A stretch of 30,654 nucleotides of DNA, taken from positions 1 to 30,654 of IMG/VR virus record IMGVR_UViG_3300028027_000165. One strand, 5' to 3'. Every line of letters starts with the position of its first letter. The stretch's first letter is position 1. Shown one piece after another: positions 1 to 6,005 of this stretch. The translations under genes and the position numbers were made by a program. The notes under the pieces are model-generated. The model made no database searches and was not told the DNA's origin. It saw only the letters and a list, made by a program, of their open reading frames with translations. The DNA is from a virus.

Positions 1-148
1 GAAAGGCTTTAGCCGTTATCTTAAATTCCTCTGCTAACTTGACGTTAAGTGACCTAGATGCTGCACTCTTAAGCTGATTAGCTCGTGCAGTCTCCGAGGT
101 AATAACCTTAAGATTAGCTAAGGAATTTGGGTGTATTCCTTTTGACAT
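1..148 (-). CDS. Partial CDS, candidate terminase small subunit (N-terminus only)
   Basis: An open frame begins at an ATG (complement of 146-148) and runs leftwards off the window, so only the first 49 residues are visible. It begins MSKGIHPNSLANLK and continues with a basic, Ala/Asn-rich stretch ending near EEFKITAKAF. An AAGGA Shine-Dalgarno lies just upstream on the minus strand. A basic N-terminus with an HPNSLANLK-type segment is common in phage small terminase subunits and other DNA-binding phage proteins. As first gene behind the divergent minus-strand promoter motif it would head the late packaging and structure operon. That the frame is coding is well supported; the terminase assignment is an inference from position and the short N-terminus. 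Confidence 0.6.
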   Translation of the reverse strand, partial: MSKGIHPNSLANLKVITSETARANQLKSAASRSLNVKLAEEFKITAKAF

Positions 149-171
149 ATTTTTATCCTTCGTTGTAGTAT
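142..171 (+). promoter_or_regulatory. Candidate host sigma70 promoter for the plus-strand arm
   Basis: TTGACA at 142-147 is a perfect -35 box. TAGTAT at 166-171 matches four of six bases of a -10 box, with an 18-base spacer. It points towards the ssDNA-binding-protein gene at 215 and lies in the only divergent gap of the window. The -35 overlaps the start codon of the minus-strand gene. AT-rich DNA yields such matches by chance, so this is a positional argument, not proof. Confidence 0.35.
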
Positions 172-188
172 CCCTATTAGGGGACTAC
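170..188 (-). promoter_or_regulatory. Phage promoter-like motif, copy 1 (drives the minus-strand arm)
   Basis: The minus strand reads GTAGTCCCCTAATAGGGAT, with the 11-base core GTCCCCTAATA at 185-175. The core recurs three times on the plus strand (8020, 16669, 18840), always before a gene block. CCTAATAGGGA resembles the T7 promoter start region CACTATAGGGAGA, so initiation at the GGGA is plausible. Here the core also forms a hairpin: CCCT/AGGG around a 3-base loop, extended by GTAGT (165-169) and ACTAC (184-188). It would direct transcription into the terminase-like gene. Confidence 0.6.
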
Positions 189-214
189 TCAATCTTTAAT
201 CCATAGGAACAATC

Positions 215-724
215 ATGACAGTAGCAACAAATGACACAGTTAACGTAATCATCAAAGATGTAGAATTACATTGGGCTAAATTAGATAAGCCTGTTGATCC
301 ATTCGGTACATTACAATATGAATTACAGATTCAGGCTCCCAAGAAACGTGAGAAAGAATTAGCTGTTTTCGGTAAAGTTAAAGCCATTGATGGTGGTAAA
401 ATCTCTATCAATCTTAAGAAGAAAGCTCTTAAGGCTGATGGTAGTGATGCTGCTAAAGTACGTGTAGTAGATGCCACTAAAGAAGCACTTGATCCAAAAC
501 TTATCGGTAATGGTTCTATCGGTAATGTTATGGTTATGCAAAAACCTTATGAAATCAAAGCTCCTAACGGTAAAGTAACCAAGTCAGGTATCTCCAATAT
601 GCTCACAGCTGTACAAGTAACTAAGCTTGTTAAATATGAGCGTAATAGTGAGAACTTTGTAGACTTCGATGCTGAAGAGTCTACTGGTGTTACAGCCGCT
701 TCAGGTGATGATTCACCATTCTAA
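215..724 (+). CDS. Single-stranded DNA-binding protein
   Basis: This 169-residue protein has a beta-rich body consistent with an OB fold and a Ser/Gly-rich linker followed by an acidic C-terminal tail ending DDSPF. An acidic tail capped by Phe is the hallmark of bacterial SSB (DDDIPF) and of T7 gp2.5, where it contacts polymerase and helicase. It is shorter than gp2.5 (232 aa). The likely role is coating ssDNA at the phage fork with the polymerase and primase-helicase encoded further along. The start is set by an AGGAAC Shine-Dalgarno seven bases before the ATG. It is the first gene of the plus arm and is followed by a strong terminator, so it can be transcribed as a short abundant message. 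Function rests on tail and context; the OB fold was not verified. Confidence 0.75.
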   Translation: MTVATNDTVNVIIKDVELHWAKLDKPVDPFGTLQYELQIQAPKKREKELAVFGKVKAIDGGKISINLKKKALKADGSDAAKVRVVDATKEALDPKLIGNGSIGNVMVMQKPYEIKAPNGKVTKSGISNMLTAVQVTKLVKYERNSENFVDFDAEESTGVTAASGDDSPF

Positions 725-731
725 ATATCAG

Positions 732-749
732 TTAGTCATAACTGACTAA
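732..749. repeat. Perfect inverted repeat after the ssDNA-binding protein gene
   Basis: TTAGTCA (732-738) and TGACTAA (743-749) form a 7-bp stem around a 4-base loop, eight bases after the stop codon and just before the terminator hairpin. It has no U-run of its own. It may protect the message end or act as a processing site; its function is unknown. Confidence 0.5.
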
Positions 750-756
750 TATCAAT

Positions 757-790
757 AACCCTTCAAGGAATCCTCTTTGAAGGGTTTTTT
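757..790 (+). terminator. Rho-independent terminator after the ssDNA-binding protein gene
   Basis: AACCCTTCAA (757-766) pairs with TTGAAGGGTT (777-786), followed by a T-run at 785-790. The stem is 10 bp with a 10-base interior that includes GGAATCC. The hairpin closely resembles the one at 20422-20456. It separates the first gene from the accessory block, so readthrough would tune the ratio of ssDNA-binding protein to downstream products. Confidence 0.85.
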
Positions 791-805
791 AATCAAAGGT
801 AACAT

Positions 806-1024
806 ATGTATAAATTTCATTTCAACAACAAAGACACAATACACCTAGATTATCCTAAAGGTGAGTTATTAACTAAACAGTCATGTGCATTAATCCAATA
901 CGAAATTAATGAAAATCATCATGATGTAGTAATAAATGTAGAACATATGCACTTCAGAAAAGAAGATTTAGATGAATTAATTACTTTCTTAACTGCTCTA
1001 AACAACAAACTCAAAGGACTCTAA
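806..1024 (+). CDS. Small protein of unknown function (72 aa)
   Basis: I do not recognise this protein. It is 72 residues, His- and Asn-rich in the middle (ENHHDVV, EHMHF), with a Leu-rich amphipathic C-terminal helix (DELITFLTALNNKLKGL). There is no membrane segment or Cys pair. AAAGGT gives a Shine-Dalgarno nine bases before the ATG. It is the first gene after the terminator, separated by one base from the next gene, so the two are probably cotranslated. Codon use matches its neighbours, which supports it as coding. Confidence 0.7.
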   Translation: MYKFHFNNKDTIHLDYPKGELLTKQSCALIQYEINENHHDVVINVEHMHFRKEDLDELITFLTALNNKLKGL

Positions 1025-1025
1025 A

Positions 1026-1415
1026 ATGGCTAAGCTTAACAAAGATCAAATCAAATATGCTGTTCAACGTGCTAATGCTAAACTAAATGAAAAAGAAGAA
1101 TTACAAAAGGAATCTATTCCTGCAGTACCAGACCCACGATACGATGCAAAGGCTGTCTACAATGCCATCTACTCAGGTAAACAAATGCCTTTTGAACTAT
1201 TTGAAAAAGAATTTAATCATGGTGGTTACTACTTTGCTAATGGTGTTCGTGAGTTAGCAGCCTACGATAAAGAATTCACAGCAGAATACGATCGTTACAC
1301 TATGCTACTAAAGAAAATCTCTGAAGACATCAATGTACAACGTACTGCTATCCAAGATAAACTATACCTCTCAGATGATGCTGCTGAAGTACTAGCCTTA
1401 ATTGATGCCCTCTAA
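1026..1415 (+). CDS. Hypothetical protein (129 aa), mostly helical
   Basis: I do not recognise this protein. It has a basic, Gln/Lys-rich helical N-terminus (to about residue 30), a Pro-containing linker (AVPDPRYDAKAVYNAIYSGKQMP), and a long helical C-terminal half rich in Glu, Lys and Leu. No catalytic motif is visible. The ATG follows the preceding stop by one base. The body is clearly coding by codon pattern. A small membrane-protein frame begins inside its last codons. Confidence 0.7.
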   Translation: MAKLNKDQIKYAVQRANAKLNEKEELQKESIPAVPDPRYDAKAVYNAIYSGKQMPFELFEKEFNHGGYYFANGVRELAAYDKEFTAEYDRYTMLLKKISEDINVQRTAIQDKLYLSDDAAEVLALIDAL

Positions 1416-1611
1416 GGCACGTAGTCTTTTTGTAGCATTCGTATGTATGTGCTTAGGACTCCACATCCTGATACCATCCACTGTAGAACAAAGTACAACT
1501 AGCCAACTAATGATAAAAGCTAAAACAAGTTCTAAAGAAAAAGTATGTTATAAAAAGAAACTAAAACCTTCTGTCAAAAAACAATGTGAAAGATGGGGTA
1601 TTTATATATGA
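1405..1611 (+). CDS. Small membrane-anchored protein (68 aa)
   Basis: The frame overlaps the previous gene by 11 bases and begins MPSKARSLF. Residues about 7-26 form one hydrophobic segment (FVAFVCMCLGLHILI) preceded by Lys/Arg, so an N-in anchor or uncleaved signal peptide is likely. It is followed by a Ser/Thr linker and a Lys-rich tail with two Cys. No good Shine-Dalgarno is visible, so translational coupling to the upstream gene is probable. A TTG one codon earlier is an alternative start. The stop overlaps the next ATG (ATGA at 1608). The anchor plus basic tail could suit an envelope-acting accessory or lysis-related protein, but no family is recognised. Confidence 0.55.
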   Translation: MPSKARSLFVAFVCMCLGLHILIPSTVEQSTTSQLMIKAKTSSKEKVCYKKKLKPSVKKQCERWGIYI

Positions 1612-2117
1612 CACTTATAGATAAAGCATGTTACGAACGTGGATGCGCTTGTTATGACGACCGAGTAGATGACGATGCAGTTGAAGTAGTCTTGGCACAG
1701 ACGCAAGAGCCTGTGGTTTATCAATGTCCGAGATGTGCAACTTCTATGCAAGTTGACCTAACCGCTAAAGCAGCCTTGGCACAGACGCAAGAGCCTTGGT
1801 GCATGAAGATGAACGACTGCAAAACAAAGTGCGAAGACTGCCCCGATGAGCCACCACAGCGCACAGAGCAAGAGCCTGTGGCGTACTACTTACCACATAA
1901 GGGGTTCTATTGGGCAAAGCCCACAAGAATTTCAGCACCAACTATTGCTGATGTTGAGCCATTGCCCCTCTACACCCACCCACCACAGCGCACATGGGTA
2001 GGGCTGACAAACAATGAGCTTCAACCAATTGCCGATGAATACCGCATTCTTTTTGGTAGTTGGGTTGAAGACTTTGCTAGAGCCATTGAAGCCAAACTCA
2101 AGGAGAAGAACACATGA
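1608..2117 (+). CDS. Modular repeat protein with Cys clusters, probably acquired (169 aa)
   Basis: The protein begins MTLIDKACYERG, set by the ATGA overlap with the previous stop; an ATG at 1593 in frame is an alternative. It is built of short modules: LAQTQEPV twice, EQEPVAY once, and PPQRT twice. It ends in a FARAIEAKLKEKN-type tail. Cys pairs CPRC and CKTKCEDC suggest one or two small metal-binding knuckles. EPVAY, PLYTHPPQR and FARAIEA modules are familiar from accessory genes of phages and prophages in Betaproteobacteria and other Proteobacteria, where modules shuffle. Codons here (GCA CAG ACG, GAG CCT GTG, CAG CGC ACA) are visibly more GC-rich than in all neighbours, which supports transfer. 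The function of the family is not established. Confidence 0.75.
   Translation: MTLIDKACYERGCACYDDRVDDDAVEVVLAQTQEPVVYQCPRCATSMQVDLTAKAALAQTQEPWCMKMNDCKTKCEDCPDEPPQRTEQEPVAYYLPHKGFYWAKPTRISAPTIADVEPLPLYTHPPQRTWVGLTNNELQPIADEYRILFGSWVEDFARAIEAKLKEKNT
1691..1796 (+). repeat. 22-bp direct repeat inside the modular gene
   Basis: CTTGGCACAGACGCAAGAGC plus CT occurs exactly at 1691-1712 and 1775-1796, 84 bases apart and therefore in the same reading frame. Each copy encodes the LAQTQEP module. A shorter related unit, CAAGAGCCTGTGG, reappears near 1869, and CCACCACAGCGCACA occurs near 1852 and 1979. In-frame repeats of this kind permit module gain and loss by recombination. Confidence 0.85.
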
Positions 2118-2305
2118 CAATATACATAATAGTTTTATACATTTGCATAGAAGCTAAGTGTCAATTCTTTCAAGCAGAAGGGTATATAACAGATGAAAAA
2201 GAATGCAAAAGAGAAGTTGCAACACAAATAGAAAAAGGCAAACGTGATGGTATTAAAGTAGATGGTACATGTATTGACTTAGAAGTTCAAGGAAAAAGAG
2301 TATGA
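2114..2305 (+). CDS. Small Cys-containing protein with hydrophobic N-terminus (63 aa)
   Basis: I do not recognise this protein. An ATGA overlap couples it to the upstream gene. The first 13 residues are hydrophobic (MTIYIIVLYICIE), which could be a short export signal or anchor. The rest is soluble and charged with four Cys in all. The pattern of Cys in a short exported domain is common in small phage proteins. Codon use returns to the AT-rich type of the rest of the arm. Confidence 0.6.
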   Translation: MTIYIIVLYICIEAKCQFFQAEGYITDEKECKREVATQIEKGKRDGIKVDGTCIDLEVQGKRV

Positions 2306-2439
2306 ATGAAGTACAACAATTCTACGAAGCTATCCGTAAAAAGTGGCCTGTACCAACTAAACCTTGGGAAGAGCTTCATCCACAAGAACAAATAATGCTT
2401 ATCCAAGCTATCAACATAATCTTACAGGTATTACAATGA
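2302..2439 (+). CDS. Small phage protein (45 aa)
   Basis: This short frame begins MNEVQQFYEAIRKKWP and ends INIILQVLQ. Its ATG overlaps the preceding stop (ATGA at 2302) and its own stop overlaps the next ATG (ATGA at 2436). A GGAAAAAGAG Shine-Dalgarno-like stretch precedes it. The KKWP-P-T-PWEELHPQEQ segment and a C-terminal amphipathic helix give it a protein-like composition. Function is unknown. The two overlaps are the main evidence that it is real. Confidence 0.65.
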   Translation: MNEVQQFYEAIRKKWPVPTKPWEELHPQEQIMLIQAINIILQVLQ

Positions 2440-2987
2440 CAGATCGTATACACATAACCGCATCAGGAAAAGAAATACAAGTATGGGATGACATGATCCC
2501 AGCAAACTTACAAAGTGTATTCTTTCAATACATAGTAGCATCAAGATACTCTATTGGATGGGCTGATCAAAACTCAGAAACAGGAGCAAGATATAGATAT
2601 CTCCATTGCCAAATGACTGACGAAGAAACTTTTCATGGTGGAATATATCCATATATTCTAACAACCAAAATAAAAGATCATCTTGAAGGATATGTTTTTG
2701 AAAAGTCAGTAATCAATCTAAGCACTCCATCTGATGTAAATTTCTTTCATACTCATGACAAAAACGGCCTTATCCTACTCTACTATCCTAATCCAATTTG
2801 GCAAAATCATTGGCATGGTGAAACATTATTCTCAGATGAATCATCTAAAGAGATTGAATATGCCATATCATACAAACCTGGGAGACTAGCACTATTTAAC
2901 TCATCAATCTCACATTCTATAAGACCACAATCAATTGTTGCAGACAACTTTAGATTTACTTATGCAATGGTATTTGTAAAGGGATAA
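2436..2987 (+). CDS. 2OG-Fe(II) oxygenase, prolyl-4-hydroxylase-like (183 aa)
   Basis: The C-terminal half has the layout of phage 2-oxoglutarate/Fe(II) oxygenases: FFHTHDKNGLILLYYPNPIW, then HGETLF, then YKPGRLALF, SISHS and finally R-FTYAMVF. The HTHD cluster and the His of SISHS would bind iron; the Arg of the last strand would bind 2-oxoglutarate. The facial triad is normally written HxD...H, so here the exact first two ligands are uncertain. The start at 2436 is chosen from the ATGA overlap with the 45-aa gene. Such enzymes hydroxylate proteins, DNA bases or small molecules. The substrate cannot be told here; the neighbours are small unknown genes. Confidence 0.75.
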   Translation: MTDRIHITASGKEIQVWDDMIPANLQSVFFQYIVASRYSIGWADQNSETGARYRYLHCQMTDEETFHGGIYPYILTTKIKDHLEGYVFEKSVINLSTPSDVNFFHTHDKNGLILLYYPNPIWQNHWHGETLFSDESSKEIEYAISYKPGRLALFNSSISHSIRPQSIVADNFRFTYAMVFVKG

Positions 2988-2988
2988 A

Positions 2989-3270
2989 ATGGATATCTAT
3001 GAAGGTGAATTCAATACAGACGTACTATGGGACTTCGACTATACAGACTATGAGGATACCGAAACAACAGTTCTCTATTCTGTAGAACCCGCAGAACCTT
3101 GGGTAGGCCTCATGCATGACGGATACGATTATCAAGTCCTATTGTATCGTGATAATAAGTTATTAAAAGATATTACTGATGAATTGTCTGATAAAGATAA
3201 TGCAGCAATATATCATGCCTGTGTAACCAACTTTGAGGAGATTAAAAATAGTCAATACGAACCATTCTAA
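2989..3270 (+). CDS. Acidic hypothetical protein (93 aa)
   Basis: I do not recognise this protein. It is strongly acidic, with DFDYTDYEDTETT near residues 16-28 and a Trp-rich segment (EPWVGLMHDGYDYQVLLY) after it. This gives it a DNA-mimic-like charge pattern, though that is only a composition argument. AAAGGGA is the Shine-Dalgarno before the ATG. The end of the gene overlaps the next frame by 38 bases and ends EPF. Confidence 0.65.
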   Translation: MDIYEGEFNTDVLWDFDYTDYEDTETTVLYSVEPAEPWVGLMHDGYDYQVLLYRDNKLLKDITDELSDKDNAAIYHACVTNFEEIKNSQYEPF

Positions 3271-3460
3271 CAGCTTTGGGTCATCAAAGTATTTTGTATT
3301 TAACCAACAAGGTTATGACCGTATGTATTTCGGTGTAGCTGGTCGTGAAATCAGTCTACTAAACGCAGTTCTATTCTTAACACATAAAGAGGCACAAAAA
3401 CATGCAGACAATCTCAATTCCCGTATCACAGATCAAAAAGAAACGCACAATGAACCCTGA
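3233..3460 (+). CDS. Small phage protein with uncertain, non-ATG start
   Basis: The body FNQQGYDRMYFGVAGREISLLNAVLFLTHKEAQKHADNLNS is protein-like and of a type seen in small phage genes (an FGxxG...LF-T-EAQ-HAD-LN pattern). The only near-cognate start is TTG at 3233. A GAGGAG Shine-Dalgarno at 3235-3240 lies after that codon and is instead correctly spaced for an ATA at 3248. There is no in-frame ATG before residue 31. Either a rare start or translational coupling with the overlapping upstream gene is required. Coding status is likely, the start is unresolved, and the function is unknown. Confidence 0.6.
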   Translation: MRRLKIVNTNHSNSFGSSKYFVFNQQGYDRMYFGVAGREISLLNAVLFLTHKEAQKHADNLNSRITDQKETHNEP

Positions 3461-3710
3461 AGTACAAGCTAAAGGTGCTATTGCTCTTGAAAAATGGCGT
3501 AAAGAAAAAGCCAAAGCACATGCTAAAGGTGGTAAAACATTAGCTAACTGGATTGCTAAAGAAGAAGCTAAAAAAGCAGCTCGTACAATCTCTCCATTAA
3601 CCGCTATTCGTAACTTCTGTATTGACTGTGTAGGAGGTAGTACTCAAGAAGTATCTAACTGCTCTAACCAAAAATGTAACTTATATATTCATCGTCCTTA
3701 TCAATTATGA
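3402..3710 (+). CDS. Small zinc-knuckle protein (102 aa)
   Basis: The N-terminal half is a basic helix rich in Lys and Ala (KEKAKAHAKGGKTLANWIAKEEAKKAAR). The C-terminal half has four Cys in the pattern CIDC...NCSNQKC followed by LYIHRPYQL. A CxxC-x(9)-Cx4-C knuckle after an IRNFC segment recurs in phage proteins and probably binds zinc; with the basic helix, nucleic-acid binding is plausible. An AAAGAGG Shine-Dalgarno supports the start at 3402. MNPEVQ at 3450 is an alternative that would shorten the overlap with the preceding gene from 59 to 11 bases. No enzymatic motif is seen. Confidence 0.65.
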   Translation: MQTISIPVSQIKKKRTMNPEVQAKGAIALEKWRKEKAKAHAKGGKTLANWIAKEEAKKAARTISPLTAIRNFCIDCVGGSTQEVSNCSNQKCNLYIHRPYQL

Positions 3711-3892
3711 AACTGTATGAACTAAAACGTAATACACTATTCACTCTTGTTGGTGATGATCGTATTTACAACCTACATCACATTGATGGTATGTATTCAT
3801 ATGTCACAGACGCTATGAATAATGTATACCATTTCGCAGCATTTACTGAAGTAGAACCATATGACAACCATAGCATACAAACTGTTTCGTAA
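3707..3892 (+). CDS. Small phage protein (61 aa)
   Basis: ATGA overlap with the zinc-knuckle gene sets the start. The sequence looks like a small beta-rich domain: MKLYELKRNTLFTL, then IDGMYSYVTDAMNNVYHFAAFTEVEP. The D-G-MYSY-(linker)-V-H-AA-TEVEP layout is typical of a widespread type of small phage protein without known function. The last 32 bases overlap the next gene. Confidence 0.6.
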   Translation: MKLYELKRNTLFTLVGDDRIYNLHHIDGMYSYVTDAMNNVYHFAAFTEVEPYDNHSIQTVS

Positions 3893-4166
3893 ACGTAAAG
3901 ACGGTACATACGGACCACTCTTTATTAACCGCAAACAAAAGCTTAATGTAGGTATCCTATACTATGCTGAAAAACATCCTACTAAAGGCTATGCCTATAG
4001 ACCAGGATGGCATTGTTGTGCAGAACCTAATGCACCACACCTATCCAAAAAAGATCGTGTATGGTGTGAAGTTAAAATTGAAGAATATACAGAACACATG
4101 AGACCAGCTAACCAAGGTGGCTTGTGGTATACAGCAAACAAATTAACAATCCTACAGGAACTGTAA
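3861..4166 (+). CDS. Conserved phage protein with HCC motif (101 aa)
   Basis: It begins MTTIAYKLFRKRKDG and contains GPLFINRKQKLNVG, HPTKGYAYRPGWHCC, EPNAPHL and DRVWCEV segments. I recognise this arrangement (a basic front, then RPGWHCCAEPNAPHLS, then WCEV) as that of a common phage hypothetical protein. The WHCC pair plus further His and Cys could bind a metal. Its stop codon (TAA) overlaps the next ATG as TAATG. The cellular role is not known. Confidence 0.7.
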   Translation: MTTIAYKLFRKRKDGTYGPLFINRKQKLNVGILYYAEKHPTKGYAYRPGWHCCAEPNAPHLSKKDRVWCEVKIEEYTEHMRPANQGGLWYTANKLTILQEL

Positions 4167-4600
4167 TGTTAAGACATAAAGAACATACCTATCTTGCTGG
4201 TCCAATCGAAGGGCTAACATTATACCAAGCAACAGGATGGCGAAATGAAGCTTCTTTTGAGCTAAATAACTTCGGTGTTGATACGCTTGATCCAACTCGA
4301 AGAACATCCTTTGTTGACAGTAACCATCTAACAACTAAAAATGCTGCTAGGCGTGTATGGAAAGCTGACCTACAAGATATTGCCTACAGTACTGTTGTAT
4401 TAGCTAATCTATCAGACAGTCTGCCAGGTAAAAAGTGGGGTACTGTATGCGAAATAGCCCATGCACATACTAAAAATAAAATCATTATTGTTGTAATGGA
4501 TAAAGATCAATTCGAACATCCATTCATCACACAATATGCCACTGAAGTACATCATACTCTTAATGATGCTATTGAAGCTGTAAAAGAGTATTATCTATGA
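4166..4600 (+). CDS. Nucleoside 2-deoxyribosyltransferase-like protein (144 aa)
   Basis: From the ATG at 4166 the protein reads MLRHKEHTYLAGPIEG, the LAGPI signature that opens the Rossmann-like fold of nucleoside 2-deoxyribosyltransferases and relatives (DUF4406 type). Further on, KADLQDIAYSTVVLANLSD and GTVCEIAHAHTKNKIIIVVMD follow the family's D-x-hydrophobic strand and G-x-x-E-x-A segment; that Glu is the family's catalytic nucleophile position. The start is set by TAATG coupling and a CAGGAAC Shine-Dalgarno; an ATG at 4124 inside the previous gene is rejected. The likely role is exchange or hydrolysis of the N-glycosidic bond in deoxynucleosides or nucleotides, which fits the dCMP deaminase, MazG-like protein and ribonucleotide reductase downstream. 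True transferase versus hydrolase activity cannot be decided. Confidence 0.7.
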   Translation: MLRHKEHTYLAGPIEGLTLYQATGWRNEASFELNNFGVDTLDPTRRTSFVDSNHLTTKNAARRVWKADLQDIAYSTVVLANLSDSLPGKKWGTVCEIAHAHTKNKIIIVVMDKDQFEHPFITQYATEVHHTLNDAIEAVKEYYL

Positions 4601-4764
4601 AATTAATATTTAATCTAATAACTATACCACTATTTCTATTTATAACTTGGAATCACTTAATATCAGCTATATTTGTATTCACAATAATATTTACATTATA
4701 CCTAATAAATATATTGTTTGACAAACCAAATCTATTAGTTACTACAAACACAAGGAGATTCTAA
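4597..4764 (+). CDS. Small two-span membrane protein (55 aa)
   Basis: The frame begins MKLIFNLITIPLFLF and has two hydrophobic segments, residues about 4-17 and 21-41, then a short polar tail ending NTRRF. Its ATG overlaps the upstream stop (ATGA) and its own TAA overlaps the next ATG (TAATG), with the AAGGAGA Shine-Dalgarno of the next gene inside its last codons. Its composition is extremely Ile/Leu/Phe-rich. The function is unknown; an inner-membrane accessory role is the simplest reading. Confidence 0.6.
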   Translation: MKLIFNLITIPLFLFITWNHLISAIFVFTIIFTLYLINILFDKPNLLVTTNTRRF

Positions 4765-5276
4765 TGCCTAACTGGACAGCAAACAGTGTAATCATCACTG
4801 CAAACAATAATGCACAACAAAATAAAATCAAAGAACTACATGATAGAATGTTTAGTGGTGATGAAACCTTTTTAGATGGTTTGTTTGAATACTTCGTACC
4901 ATCTTCCAAAGGTGATGACTGGTATCAATCTAACATTGATAACTGGGGTACTAAATGGGATGCCACTGATGTAATCCTTGAAGAAAGTGATGAAACAACA
5001 TTCATCCATTTAACCTTTGATACCGCATGGAGTCCTCCTGAAGCATTCTATGATAACATGACTAAACAAGGTTATACTATCGAAGCTACTTTCTGTGAAC
5101 AAGGTTGTGACTTCATCGGCTATTATCGTGATGGTATGACTACATCAGAAGACTTCTTTGATGACTCATTTCCTGATAGTGATGCAGATGACTATTATGA
5201 AACTCATGATAAACGTATAGAAACATACTTTAAAGAAAATAACTTTACACACTGGCCACTACACTCAGGAGGTTAA
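4764..5276 (+). CDS. Api92-like (DUF1281/YubB-type) protein (170 aa)
   Basis: It opens MPNWTANSVIITA and has NWGTKWDA (residues about 59-66) and FDTAWSPPEAF (about 84-94), followed by a Cys-containing EQGCDFIGYY segment. This is the layout of the Api92-like ferredoxin-fold family (DUF1281, plasmid YubB type), which usually opens MPNWC. The family is common on phages and plasmids; no biochemical role is established. The C-terminal third is very acidic (DDSFPDSDADDYYE). A strong AAGGAG lies eight bases before the ATG. Family membership is confident; function is not. Confidence 0.8.
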   Translation: MPNWTANSVIITANNNAQQNKIKELHDRMFSGDETFLDGLFEYFVPSSKGDDWYQSNIDNWGTKWDATDVILEESDETTFIHLTFDTAWSPPEAFYDNMTKQGYTIEATFCEQGCDFIGYYRDGMTTSEDFFDDSFPDSDADDYYETHDKRIETYFKENNFTHWPLHSGG

Positions 5277-5277
5277 T

Positions 5278-5541
5278 ATGCCATACATTCGTAGCATTGA
5301 TAGAGATCGTTTAGACTATATTACTGATGCAGTACTTAATACAGGTATTACATCTGCAGGTGAAATGAACTACCTGTTTACAATCATTGCAAATGAATAT
5401 CTTAATCGTAATGGTAAAAACTACCAATACATTAATGATATTGTAGGTGCTTTAGAGGGTGCTAAACAAGAGTTTTATCGCCGAATTGCTGCACCTTATG
5501 AAGATGTTAAAATTACAGAAAATGGAGATGTATATTTATGA
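5278..5541 (+). CDS. Conserved phage protein, DUF6899-like (87 aa)
   Basis: The protein begins MPYIRSIDRDRLD and ends RRIAAPYEDVKITENGDVYL. The middle (GEMNYLFTIIANEYL, INDIVGALEGAKQEFYRR) is helical. I recognise this order (MPYI..ERD.LD, GELNY, IGALE..K.EFYRR..APYED.KI.ENGDVY) as a widespread small phage family of unknown function. AGGAGG at 5268-5273 is a near-ideal Shine-Dalgarno. The last four bases overlap the next gene. Confidence 0.75.
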   Translation: MPYIRSIDRDRLDYITDAVLNTGITSAGEMNYLFTIIANEYLNRNGKNYQYINDIVGALEGAKQEFYRRIAAPYEDVKITENGDVYL

Positions 5542-6005
5542 ACATTGATGATGACAGACAACTGTGGAAATCAAAAGATCCACGAGATGATTCATTTAAA
5601 TCAGACTTCTATGATGAATGGGCTAAGAAACAAGTATGGCCTTTCTCTATTCCTGAAGAAAAAACATGGAATAATACTTTTGCAAAAGCATACAATAAAG
5701 AAATTGATTATGAAGCAGCTAAAAAAGAAGAATATACCTTAGATGAAAACTTCTTTATTCAATCAAGCATTGATGCAGTTATTAATCCTAAGCACTATAA
5801 AAACGTGGCTGCAGGTAAACAATACATGGAATTAATGGTTGATATGCTTGATAATAAGTCAGGTGTTGAAGCACACTTGTTCGGTCAAATCTATAAATAC
5901 CTCATGCGATGCGGTAATAAAGATGATGAAGTACAAGAGTTAGAAAAAGCTCTATGGTATTTGAATGCTCTTGTTAAATACAAAAAAGAAGGTGTTGTAC
6001 TATGA
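5538..6005 (+). CDS. DUF3310 protein (155 aa)
   Basis: The C-terminal 70 residues form a DUF3310 domain: INPKHYKNVAAGKQYMELM, then AHLFGQIYKYLMRCGNKDDEVQELEKALWYLNALV. DUF3310 proteins are common in phages and sometimes annotated as nucleotide-kinase-like by association with T7 gp1.7, but no ATP-binding loop is visible here. The first 85 residues are polar, Trp- and Lys-rich and not recognised. The start is coupled (ATGA at 5538). A role near nucleotide or replication metabolism is inference from neighbours. Confidence 0.75.
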   Translation: MNIDDDRQLWKSKDPRDDSFKSDFYDEWAKKQVWPFSIPEEKTWNNTFAKAYNKEIDYEAAKKEEYTLDENFFIQSSIDAVINPKHYKNVAAGKQYMELMVDMLDNKSGVEAHLFGQIYKYLMRCGNKDDEVQELEKALWYLNALVKYKKEGVVL

